Under the pieces are notes generated by a model. That model searched no databases. It was not told where the DNA came from and worked only from the letters and a program-made list of their open reading frames with translations. A DNA stretch of 64,000 bases from Kribbella monticola (GTDB lineage: Bacteria; Actinomycetota; Actinomycetes; Propionibacteriales; Kribbellaceae): NCBI RefSeq assembly GCF_003261635.1, contig NZ_QFXK01000018.1, positions 1 through 64,000 of the forward strand. Direction: 5' to 3'. The translations under genes were made by a program, and so were the position numbers. Shown in pieces: positions 1 through 9,800 of the stretch (positions are counted from its first letter, which is position 1; each line of letters opens with the position of its first letter).

Positions 1-2
1 CC

Positions 3-512
3 TCCAGCCATCCCCGCACGCCCACTCCCAGCCATCCCCACACGCCCACTCCCAGCCAAGGCACACCCAACCCGACACCCGAGCCAGCAAAACAAGCCCC
101 AACCACGACCAACCCCCTTGGCCCTGTTCGCGCCTTCCCAATGGCCAGCGACCCACCACCCCTAACCGCCGCCCCCGACTTCGATCCTTGGGGTGAGCGG
201 ACCCCCGACACCAGATCCGGCAGCCCCCGACCACTCGCCACCACCGCCGACCCCAGCCACCCCGCGGTTCCACGTAACGGATCCGACAGTCGTCCCGTCG
301 ACGCCACTCACGCCTTCGACCCCTGGGGCCTAACGGCACCGAACAACCCATCCAAAGATCGACAGTCCGCCCCCAACCCGCCCGCCTGGGACCCCGTCGT
401 ACTGAACACCAACACCGACGCCGACAGCCACGCCGACGCCGACGCCGGAACGTCACCCGTCCCCGCTCCCGCCTTCGACCCATGGGCGACCGACGGTCTC
501 GATACCGGCTAG
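3..512 (+). CDS. 3' part of a proline-rich protein with repeated FDPWG motifs
   Basis: The reading frame is open from the window edge to a stop at 510-512, so the true start probably lies upstream; an internal ATG at 141 is a possible but unsupported start. The visible protein is low in complexity, rich in Pro, Thr, Asp and Ala, and looks disordered. A 24 bp direct repeat at the left edge encodes SHPxTPTP twice. The motif FDPW recurs three times: FDPWGER, FDPWGLT and FDPWATDG, each preceded by Ala or Pro-Asp and spaced about 45 residues apart, with the last near the C-terminus. I recognise no family. It could be the disordered tail of a larger protein whose folded part is outside the window, or a non-coding open frame in GC-rich DNA; the conserved spaced motif favours the first. 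Confidence 0.4.
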   Translation, partial: SSHPRTPTPSHPHTPTPSQGTPNPTPEPAKQAPTTTNPLGPVRAFPMASDPPPLTAAPDFDPWGERTPDTRSGSPRPLATTADPSHPAVPRNGSDSRPVDATHAFDPWGLTAPNNPSKDRQSAPNPPAWDPVVLNTNTDADSHADADAGTSPVPAPAFDPWATDGLDTG

Positions 513-929
513 CAGCCGCCATCACCGGACCGGCCGCAGCTGACGACCGACCTGGCTTCCTCTCGGCACTCTGCGGGACGGACGACAGTGCCCCATGCCC
601 GCCCGTCTACGCGACTCCAACCGCCTTGCAGGACAAGGTTCCGCAGTCGGAGTCGACGACTCTCACCGGTCAGGCGAGAAGTTCGAGCGGCTGGTCAGCG
701 AGATGGAGGCCAACCAGCGGAGGCGCTGTATTCGCGGCTGCGGAATCACCAGCGACTGCTCCGGTCCGGGCAACCCGTCGTACTGGTCGTAGCACTGGAG
801 CGGTGGTACCCATCGCCTGCCACCGAGCCTGGGGTCCCGGTCGCCGCCGGTACTGCGGTAGGCGATCGCCCGTCAGCAACTGCCGCCGCTGCCCACTCCA
901 TGGGATCAGTCCACCCCATGGGGTCACTC
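513..929. other. Intergenic stretch with no recognised gene
   Basis: All frames here are permissive because of base composition, but none has a convincing ribosome binding site or a recognisable protein. Nothing else was seen. Confidence 0.4.
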
Positions 930-1310
930 ATGAGCCAGGGGCTCTGGGTCGGCGGCAGACGGCCTCGCTCCAGCGCGCGCCAAGAGCTCTGAGTCGGTGT
1001 CAGACGGCATCGATCAGCGTGTGCCACGAGCTCTGGGTCAGCGGCAGGCGGCCTCGCTCCGGCGCGCGCCACGAGCTCGCAGGCGGTGTCAGACGGTATC
1101 GGTCAGACGTGAGCCACGAGCTCTGGGTCGGCGGCAGGCGGCATTGTTCAGGCGCGCGCCACGGGCTCGCAGTCGGTGTCAGGCGGCGTCGGTCAGGCGT
1201 GAGCAGGAACTCTGGTTCGGTGCTGGCGCATCGGTCGGGTCTGGGCCAGGAGCTTTAGTTCGGTGTTAGGCGGCGTGGCGGTCAGGCGTGGGTCAGGAGT
1301 TTTGAGTTTG
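930..1310. repeat. 45 bp degenerate tandem array, about nine units
   Basis: A unit containing GAGCTCTGGGTCGG and GGTCAGGCGTG recurs with starts near 941, 986, 1030, 1075, 1120, 1165, 1209, 1252 and 1299. Spacing is 43-47 bp, mostly 45, and even and odd units alternate in detail, giving a 90 bp higher-order period. The last unit overlaps the 3' end and stop codon of the leftward MFS gene (stop at 1282-1284), so the array looks like serial copies of that gene end. The period is a multiple of three, so forward frames stay open across it, but I see no reason to call it coding. Confidence 0.8.
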
Positions 1311-2784
1311 TCGCTGAGGTGGTGGGGTGGTGGCGGTGGGCGGCTATTGCTGCGGTTAGGGCTAGGGCGGCCATTATTAGGGCTGAGGTTAGGACTGTGG
1401 GGGTGGTGCCGAGGGTGCCTAGGAGGAGGCCGGCGGTTAGGGGGCCTAGGGAGTTCGCGCCGGAGGTGACGAGGGAGCTGACGCTGCCGGCTCGGCCCTG
1501 CATTTCTTCGGGGGTGATCTGGACCTGGTAGACGCCGCCTACGACGTTCATGAGGCCGCCGGCCCAGCTCATGGCGGCGAAGAGAGCGCCGAGGATGAGA
1601 GGGCTGTCGGTGAAGGCGATGGTGGGGATCATCAGGAAGCGGAGCAGGAGGGTGCCGACGAAGAGGATGCTCAGGCTGAGGCGCGACATGAACCATGAAG
1701 CGCACAAGGCGCCGAGGAGTCCGCCGATGCCACTGGCTACGCCGATGATGCCGATCGTCGCTACGGAGCGACCGCTCTCGCGGATGATGAGGACCATCGA
1801 GAGGCTGAGTACTTGGGTGATGATGTTGGTGCACGAGATCAGTACGAGGGCGCTGCGGAGGAGTTTCTGGCCGTGCATCCAGCGGAGCCCTTCGGCGAGT
1901 TCCTTGGGTACGCTGCGGCGCGCGGTACGGCGTTCCTTCTGGAATGGGGTGCGGATGGCGAGCAACGTCAGCAGCGAGAACAGATGGCCGAGCACTGTGA
2001 CGATGAACGGCATCCACGAGGCCAGCGAGAGCAGCCCGGTGGAGATCGGCTGGCCGAGGAGACCGGCACCTTTGCTGCGGGCCTCGTTCTGGGAAAGGGC
2101 CTTCGGCAACTGTTGAGGGTGCACGACAGCTCGTACTGCGGCGCGCTCGCTCAGCTGGTAGCCGATCGCGGCGCTGCCCTCCAGGAAGGCGGCGACCAGC
2201 AGATGCGGCAGTGACAGTCCACCCATGAACAACGCTGCCAGCACACTGCCGATCGCAACTATGCCGATCACATCGCAGGCGATCATCACCTTCTTGCGAT
2301 CCAGCCGGTCGACCACGACGCCCGCCGGCAGCTGAATCACCAGCTGCGGCAGTAACGCGGCGAACCCGACCAAACCCGCCCGCTCCGGCGATCCGCCGTC
2401 GAAGACGACCAGCAACGGCCAGGCGATCGAGCTGACCCGCATCCCCAGGATCGAGAATGCCGCGCCGGACCAGAGCAACCCAAAGTCCTTGTTCTTCCAC
2501 AAAGCCAAGGGCTCCCCACCCCCACCACCTTCGGTAGCGGAGGTGGGGCTCGGAGCGCTGGTCCCACCACGGGCGGGGGCGGAGGCGGGGGCGGAGGCCG
2601 GCGCTGGATTGGTTGGGGCGGAGGCGGGAGTCGGGCTGGGGGTGGGGGTAGAGGTCGAAGCGATGGCCCCACCACCGGCGGGGGCGGGGGCGGAAGCCGG
2701 CGGTGGTTTGGCTGGGGTGGGGGTGGAGGTTGGCGGCGGGTTGGCGGGGGTGAGGAGCCGGGGTTGGGTGGGTTGGGTGGTCAT
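1282..2784 (-). CDS. MFS efflux transporter of the NRPS cluster, with a long low-complexity N-terminus
   Basis: About 500 residues. Residues 1-100 are a Pro/Ala/Thr/Ser/Gly-rich segment without family resemblance. From about residue 103 (LWKNKDFGLLWSGAAFSILG) the protein is a standard major facilitator of the enterobactin-exporter/macrolide-efflux type (MFS_3-like), with about twelve hydrophobic helices and the loop VVVDRLDRKKVM after helix 2. The ATG overlaps the stop of the upstream carbamoyltransferase gene by four bases, so it is the last gene of the leftward NRPS operon. The likely role is export of, or self-protection against, the peptide product; this is inferred from position. The 5' 300 bases are strongly C/A-skewed and repetitive, which suggests expansion of a short linker. 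A start closer to the first helix is possible but has no obvious ribosome binding site. Confidence 0.85.
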   Translation of the reverse strand: MTTQPTQPRLLTPANPPPTSTPTPAKPPPASAPAPAGGGAIASTSTPTPSPTPASAPTNPAPASAPASAPARGGTSAPSPTSATEGGGGGEPLALWKNKDFGLLWSGAAFSILGMRVSSIAWPLLVVFDGGSPERAGLVGFAALLPQLVIQLPAGVVVDRLDRKKVMIACDVIGIVAIGSVLAALFMGGLSLPHLLVAAFLEGSAAIGYQLSERAAVRAVVHPQQLPKALSQNEARSKGAGLLGQPISTGLLSLASWMPFIVTVLGHLFSLLTLLAIRTPFQKERRTARRSVPKELAEGLRWMHGQKLLRSALVLISCTNIITQVLSLSMVLIIRESGRSVATIGIIGVASGIGGLLGALCASWFMSRLSLSILFVGTLLLRFLMIPTIAFTDSPLILGALFAAMSWAGGLMNVVGGVYQVQITPEEMQGRAGSVSSLVTSGANSLGPLTAGLLLGTLGTTPTVLTSALIMAALALTAAIAAHRHHPTTSATNSKLLTHA

Positions 2785-3713
2785 TGCGTGGGCCCGGGGC
2801 GGCACCAGGTGAGGACTGCCATGGCGGCGTGCATCTTGTTCTCTGCCTGGTCGAAGGCGATGCTCATCGGGCCGTCGAGGACTTCGGCGGTGACTTCTTC
2901 GCCGCGGTGGGCCGGGAGGTCGTGCAGGAAGATCGCCTGGGGGTTGTCGTCCCAGAGGGCGAGGTTGACCTGGAAGGGGGCGAAGATGTCGCGCCAGTTC
3001 GCGTCGGGCTTGGTGGTGCCGGTGGTCTGCCAGCGGGTGGTGTAGATCGCGTCCAGCTCGTCCGGCAGGTCGTCCATGTCGTGGCGCTCGATCATCACAG
3101 CTCCACACCGCGCAGCGTGAGCAGCAGCCCGGGCAGCGATCTCCGGGTCCAGCCCATAGCCAGGAGGTGTGCGCAGTTCGAGGTGTACGCCGGGGTAGCG
3201 GGTGGCGGCCAACGCGATCGAAGCAGCCGAGTTGTTGCCCTCCCCGACGTACAGGAGTCGGAGGCCCTCGATCTTGCCGAAGTGCCGTTGCAGGGTGACG
3301 AGGTCGGTGATCGCCTGCGTCGGGTGTTCGGCGGAGCTCATCGCGTTGATCACCGACATCCGCTCCTGCGATGCCCAGGCGCGCATCTCGGCAGGGTCGC
3401 CCGCGGTCCGCGCGACCAGTACGTCGAGCATCCGGGAGAACACCGCACCGGTGTCCTCGCTCGTCTCGCCGGTGTTCAGCTGCAGATCATCGGGGCCATA
3501 GGCAACTATCTGGGCGCCGAGCCGCAGAGCGCCTGCAGAGAAGGCAGTACGGGTCCGGGTCGATGTCTTGCGGAAGTAGATCCCGGCGATCTGACCGGTC
3601 AGCGGGAGGTCCAGCGAAGCCCGGCGCGACGAGTAGTCGTCCCCGCGGTCAACCACGTAACGCAGGTCCTCATCGGTCAGATCATCGGTCGAGATCAGGT
3701 GTCGAACAGTCAT
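2781..3713 (-). CDS. Ornithine-carbamoyltransferase-like N-carbamoyltransferase, probably acting on diaminopropionate
   Basis: About 310 residues, the normal length for the aspartate/ornithine carbamoyltransferase family. The carbamoyl-phosphate loop STRTRT lies near residue 51 and HPTQ near residue 132. The amino-acid side differs from true ornithine transcarbamylase: the HCLP motif reads HDLP (followed by AHRGEEVT), and the ornithine-binding SMG loop is replaced by YTTRWQTTG. Family members in secondary metabolism such as VioL of viomycin carbamoylate the beta-amino group of a Dap residue. With Dap-forming genes in the same operon, I infer carbamoylation of free or peptide-bound Dap to 3-ureidoalanine. 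AAGGAG precedes the ATG at 3713; a GTG one codon earlier (3716) is also possible. It follows NRPS2 after a repeat-filled gap and overlaps the exporter gene by four bases. A primary-metabolism ArgF role is unlikely given the motif changes and location. Confidence 0.85.
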   Translation of the reverse strand: MTVRHLISTDDLTDEDLRYVVDRGDDYSSRRASLDLPLTGQIAGIYFRKTSTRTRTAFSAGALRLGAQIVAYGPDDLQLNTGETSEDTGAVFSRMLDVLVARTAGDPAEMRAWASQERMSVINAMSSAEHPTQAITDLVTLQRHFGKIEGLRLLYVGEGNNSAASIALAATRYPGVHLELRTPPGYGLDPEIAARAAAHAARCGAVMIERHDMDDLPDELDAIYTTRWQTTGTTKPDANWRDIFAPFQVNLALWDDNPQAIFLHDLPAHRGEEVTAEVLDGPMSIAFDQAENKMHAAMAVLTWCRPGPTQ

Positions 3714-3721
3714 CACCAGTA

Positions 3722-3846
3722 CTCCTTAGGAAGAGGCGAGGCCGGAGGCCGGTCACGAAGAGGCGAGCCGGGAGGCCAGTCAGGAAGAGGCAAGCCGGGA
3801 GGCGAGGCCGGGAGACCAGTCAGGAAGAGGCGAGGCGGGAGGCGAG
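3722..3846. repeat. 27 bp tandem array copying the NRPS2 3' end and stop codon
   Basis: GAAGAGGC recurs at 3730, 3757, 3784 and 3824 (spacings 27, 27 and 40). Read leftward, each unit is a copy of the last NRPS2 codons (CGCCTC...CTCTTC) followed by TGA, TGA, TGA or, in the last copy, TAA. The final copy abuts the AAGGAG of the next gene. The whole gap between NRPS2 and the carbamoyltransferase gene is made of these copies. Confidence 0.8.
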
Positions 3847-6800
3847 GCCCTGGGCGAGGTTCTTGCCGGCGGTGGCGTTGGCGAGCAGGACGAAGCCGTG
3901 GCCGGGACCGGTGCGGCAGATGGTGCCGCCGTAGTACCCGCGCGGTTCGCCGCCGTGGCCGAATTGCACGTCGTCGCCGTTCAGCTCGACGGTCGCGCCG
4001 AGGCCGAACGAACCGTCGCCGGAAGGCGTCAGCATCTGCCGCGCGATCGCCTGCGACAGCAGGGCTCGCGGCCGGCCGAGGTACGACCGGCGGATCTCCA
4101 GCGTGAGCGTGGCGATGTCGCCAGCCGTTGTCCACAATCCGCCAGACGCGGCATCCGCCCGCACTCGCCAACCACCTTCCAGCGGTACGCCGTCAGCCAG
4201 ATGACCCAACGCGACAGCTCGCCCGACCGGGTACGACGGGTCGTAGCTGGACCCCGACATCCCCAGCGGATCGAGCACGAGCCGGCGCATCACCATCTCG
4301 AAGGACGACCCCGTGACGTCCTCGATCACCTGCTGCAGTACGACGAAGTTGGCGCCGGCCTTGACGAACTTCTCCCCCGGCTTGTGCTCGCACCGGATCG
4401 GATCGTTGGTCGCAGGCCCGGTGCCATTCAGTACGTCGAGCAGCGTCGGCACCGCAGCGCCCGGAGCAACTCCGCCACCAGGCGACACCGTGAACCCCGA
4501 CCGATGGCCGAGCAGTTGCCGCAGAGTCACCCGCGGACGACCCGGCACCTCCCAGCTGGTCAAGTAGCGATGTACGTCCTCGTCGAGATCCAGCACCCCT
4601 TCGTCGACCAGCTTCAACGCACCGACCGAGCTGACCAGCTTGCTGACCGAAGCGACCGTGAACAGGGTGTCCCCCGTCACCGCCTCACCGCCATCACTCA
4701 CCACTCCGAATGTCCGAACGGCAACCAGTTCGCCGCCTTCCATCACGGCGACAGCAGCTCCGGGCACGCCCAGTTCGCCCATTGCTGAAGGCAACATGTC
4801 GACACCGGGTCCGTACCAGCTCGCCACCGAAGAGCCACGCTCGGCCGCAAGCGCAGCATCGACAGCCAGCGCGAGGTGGTCCAGCCGGTCGCTGTCGTAG
4901 TACATGAACAGCGACAGCGGCAGGCCCTTCGCCTTGGCCTTCGAGACCGTCTTCACCAGCAGCATCGAGTAGCCACCGAGGTCGAAGAAGTGGTCGTGCC
5001 GGCCGACCCGCGGGAGGTCGAGCAGCTTCGCCCAGATCTTCGCCAGGACCCGCTCGGTCTCCGTCTTCGGCGGCACAAACGCGGGACCCTCAACGGAAGG
5101 ACCAGCAGGCCGAGCAGTCAACCCAGCCCGATCAGCAGCAGGCAGCAGCTCGTACGTGTCCCACCGAGCGTCCGGTGCCTCCACCAGCGCCTCGAGCGCC
5201 TTCCGGTACATCGCGGCCAGCTTCTCGGCCGCCGCCCGGTCGAGCGCATGCGTGTTGGAGCGAACAGCCAAGTACCCCGGCCCGGTTGCCACCGACAGCG
5301 GGAACTCGGTCGTCCCGCTGGCAACGCTCGCGTCCAATCCCTCGATCCCGCTCCCGTCGGCTCGAGCCGCCACCGACGAGTAGTCCTGATAGCTGAAGAA
5401 GACGTCCAGCAGCCGACGCTCCGCACTGAACTCCCGCTGGATCACCGGCATCGGGAAGAATCGGTACGGCCACAGGTCCGCTTCTGCCGCAAATGTCCGC
5501 GCCACCAACTCGCGCCAGCTTCCAGCTGTACGCCGATGCGTCACCGGCAGCATGTTCAGGTGCATGCCGTAGACCCGCTCGGCACCTTCGACCGCCGGCC
5601 GGATGTGGCAGGTCAGTCCACTGTGGAACTCACGGCTGTCGGTCAGCGAGCTCAACACCGCCAGATGAGCCGCGAAGAACACACTCTTCAACGACGTCTG
5701 CGCCTCGGAAGCGACCGCCCGCAGCTTCTGCTCCAGATCGGCATACGACACCTCGATCCGGTACGCCGTACGCTCGCCCGCCGGATCTCCCGCCCAGCCG
5801 GCCGGGATCGTGAACTTCGGCAGCGCCGCCACCTTCGCCCAATACGCCCGATCCTCATCCGAACGCAGCGCACGAAGCTCACCGGCGATCGCGTCCGCGA
5901 ACCGGACCGGTGGTGCCTCATAAGCCACTTGCTCGACACCGTCACGGAAGCGCAGGTAGTAATCCAGCAACTCCATCACCAGCCCGTGATGACTCCAGCC
6001 CTCCAGAATCACGTGGTTCTGGGTGACGGTCGCCTCCCAGCTGTGCTCGTCGATCTTGTGCACGGCCAGCCGTAGCAGCGGCGGCGCCTCGTGGTCGAAG
6101 TGCGTCGCCTGCTCCCGAGTCTTGAAGGATGCAATCGCCTCCTCCTGCGCAGAGACAGACGGCCCAGTGAGGTCCTCCACGTGCAGCGGAAGCTCCGCAG
6201 TCGCATAGACAAGTTGCATCGGCACGGAGAAGTTCTCCAGGTCGACGCCGGTTCGCAGTACCTCGTGCCGCTCCACCAGCAATGCCGCTGCCTGCCGCAA
6301 AGCCTCGACGGACAAGGGCTTCTCGTCGGTGAGCCGGGTCGAGACGACGTTGTGGTAGTTCCGCGGCGTCTCACTCGACAGCAGCTCGACCATCATCCCG
6401 GTCTGCGCCTCGGACAACGGATACGCATCCACAACACCAGCGGGAACCAACGCCCTGTCGTCCGGCGAGATCAACTCGAACGGCTCGACAGCAGCCTCGG
6501 CCACGACGGCGGGCCGGCCGGTGATCTTCTCGGCAAGAGCAGCCACGGTCCGCAGCTCGAAGACATCCCGTACGCCGGCGTCCAGCCCGGCACGACGCAG
6601 CCCGCCGATAACGGAAACGGCACTGATCGAGTCGCCACCCAGATCGAAGAAGCTGTCGTACGCCCCCACCCGATCGATCCCGAGCGCCTTACGCCAAACC
6701 TCAGCCACCTGCTGCTCGGCAGCCGTCCGCGGCGCCACGAACTCGGCCGCTTCCACCGTGAAGGAAGGCGCCGGCAAGGCCGCCCGATCGAGCTTCCCAC

Positions 6801-9800
6801 TCGCCGTGAGCGGCAACGAAGGCAACCGCACAAAGGCCGCAGGCACCATGTACTCCGGCAGCCACCCGGCCACGACGTCCCGCAGCTCATCGAGATCCAA
6901 AGCGTCACCAGCCGGTACGACGTACGCCACCAGCTTCTTGTCGCTCACCCGGTCCTCGCGGGCGATCACGGTCGCATGCCCCACAGCCGGGTGCCGCAGG
7001 ATCGTCGTCTCGACCTCGCCGAGCTCGATCCGGTAGCCGTGGATCTTGACCTGGTCGTCGACCCGGGTCGGGCAGGTCAGCGTCCCGTCCGCGTTCCAGG
7101 CGGCCAGGTCGCCGGTGCGATACATCCGCTCTCCCGGCGTACCCCACGGGCAAGCGACGAACTTCGCCGCCGACAAGTCCGGCCGGTTCAGATAACCACG
7201 GGCGACCTGCGGCCCCGCGACGTACAGCTCGCCGACTACCCCGACCGGAGCGGGCTGCAGATGAGCGTCCAGTACGTAGATCCGGAGGTTCGGCATCGGC
7301 CGGCCGATCGTGACCGGCCCGTCGGCCAGCGGATCGCCCGGCGCGAAGCTGATCGCCGTACAGGCCACCGTGGTCTCGGTCGGTCCGTACTCGTTGATCA
7401 CGGCAACGTTCGGGTTCGCAGCCCGCCAGGCCTGCATGACCTCGCCGAGCAGCGGTTCGCCGCCGGTCATCACCATCCCGGCAGGCGACCAGGCAGCTGA
7501 CAGCTCGGCCAGCATCGGCAAGTGGCTCGGGGTCACCTTGACGAAGGCCGGCTTGGCCATCGGCTCCTCCTCGGTCCCGTCCAGCGCCCCCACGATCACC
7601 GTGCCGCCGAAAGCCAGCGGACCCCAGAGCGCGTTCACGGTCAGGTCGAACGAGGCCGACGAGTGCAGCAGCGACGACTCCTTGAGCGGCGGGCATTCCT
7701 CCGCACACCAGGCCAGGTAATTCGCGACCTGGCGGTGCTCCAACACAGCGCCCTTCGGCTTGCCGGTCGAGCCGGACGTGTAGATCACGTAGATCGCGTT
7801 CTCCCGCCGCAGCGGGGAGATCCGGTCCGCATCGGTGATCGGTGCACCCGATTCATCGGCGTACGACGCTGCGTCGGTGAGCAGCACCGGTACGTCGCCG
7901 ACGGGCAGCCGGTCGAGCAAGGCGTCAGCCGTGAGCAGGAGGACCGGCGTCGAGTCGGTGAGGACGTACTCGACGCGGTCGGCCGGGTTCTCCGGGTCGA
8001 TCGGTACGTAGACACCACCGGCTTTGATGACGGCCAGCAGCGCCACGATCAGCTCGGGCGATCGCGGCAGTGCCACCGCGACCCGAGCCTCCGGGCCGAC
8101 GCCGCGAGCGATCAGCAGGCGGGCCAGCTTGTTCGCCTGCTCGTCGAGTTCGGCGTACGTCAGCTCGAGCCCGCGTGCGAGCAGCGCGGTCTTGTGCGGG
8201 TTCTGGACGACGGAGTTCTCGATCAGGTCGAGCAGGATCGGCGGTTCCGGATCGCCGTCGGGACCGTTGGCGAACTCGCCGAGCACCTGGGCCGCCTCAC
8301 CGGCGGGCAGGTGGCTCAGCCGGGCATCGCCGTCGGGGTCAGCGGCCATCGCTTCCAGCACCGAGCGGTAGATCCCGGCCAGTCGCTCGGCGTTCTCCAG
8401 GCTGATGACGCGGGAGTCGGCGGTCAGGATGATGTAGCCACCCCGAGAAGAGACTGTCAACGGTACTTCGGTGATGCTCTCGTTCTGCAGACTCATCCGC
8501 CGCGCCGCGACGACCGGCATGTCGTCGAGACACTCGTAGCTCTCGCCGGCGTACGGGTCGACCAGGTCGTCGTCGAGCTGACGGAAGTCCTGGTAGTTGA
8601 AGAACACGTTGATCAGCCGCCGGCCCGCATCGCGCTGGATCTGCGGCATCGGGTAGCGGCGGTGCGGCCAGAGTTCCAGCTCTCGGGCGAAGGTCTGCTC
8701 GACCAGTTCGCGCCAGGTACGGGCACCCCGCTCGACCGGGAACGGCAGCGTGTTCAGGTACATCCCGTGCACCTTGTCCGCACCCGCTGCCTCGGGTCGC
8801 GCGTCGCAGACCAGTCCGGTGGTGAAGCTGGTCTCGGCGCTCAGCAGGCTCATCACCTTGAGGTGCGCGGCCAGCATCACACTCTTCAGCGACGCATCCG
8901 CCTTGGCAGCAAGGGCTCGCAGCCCGTCTTCGAGATCCATGCTCCGCGCACCGGCGTACAGCGCACTCGCTTCGCCAGACTCGCCCCAGCCCGCAGGCAG
9001 CTCGACCGGGTTGTAGCCGGTGGCAACATTCAGCCAGTAGGCCTTGTCCTCCGATGAGGCGACGGATGCCAGCTCACCGGCGATGTAGTCGGCGTACCGG
9101 ACCTTCGGCGCCTCGTGAGCTTCGAGCTCGACGCCGTCGCGGATCGCGCGGTAGGTGGTCACCAGCTCCATCAGCAGCGAGTGGTAGCTCCACCCCTCCG
9201 AGACCGCGTGGCACTCGGTGCTGGTCAGCCACCAGCCGTCGGTCTCGCCTGTCGTGTGCACGTGGAAGCGCAGCAGCGCGGGCGACGACAGATCGAACGG
9301 GTTCGCGCGCTCCGCGGCTCGGAACGCCCGCAGCGCCTCGTCGCGCTGCTCAACAGTCACGTCACCGAGCGACGTGATCCCGACCGGCATGACAGCTTCG
9401 GCGTGGATCAGCTGCAGCGGACGCGAGTACGAACTCAGGTCGATCGACGTCCGCAGGTTCTCGTGTCGTTCGACCAGGATCGCGGCTGCTCGCTGCAGCG
9501 CGGCGGGCGCGAGCGGCTGGCCGTCGAGGATCCGGTGCGAGGTCGTGTTGTGGTAGTGCGCCTCGTCCTCTCCAGCCAGCATCTCCGCCACCATGCCGGT
9601 CTGCGCTTGAGACAACGGATAGGCATCGGTCACCCCTTCCGGGAGTCGTTCGCGATCCTCCGCCGTGATCAGGGCGAAGGGAGCGACGAACGTCTCCTCC
9701 CTCGCCGCGCGGCCGGTCAGCTTCTCCGCCAGCGCCGCCACGGTGCGGTATTCAAAGACGTCCCAGACCGCCACGTCCACGCCGGTCTCGCGCAGCGCGC

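Noticed and set aside
482..1258. Open frames across the 45 bp array, giving HELWVGGRR-type peptide repeats.
   Set aside because: The period is a multiple of three, so frames stay open by construction; the array is better explained as copies of the leftward gene's 3' end.
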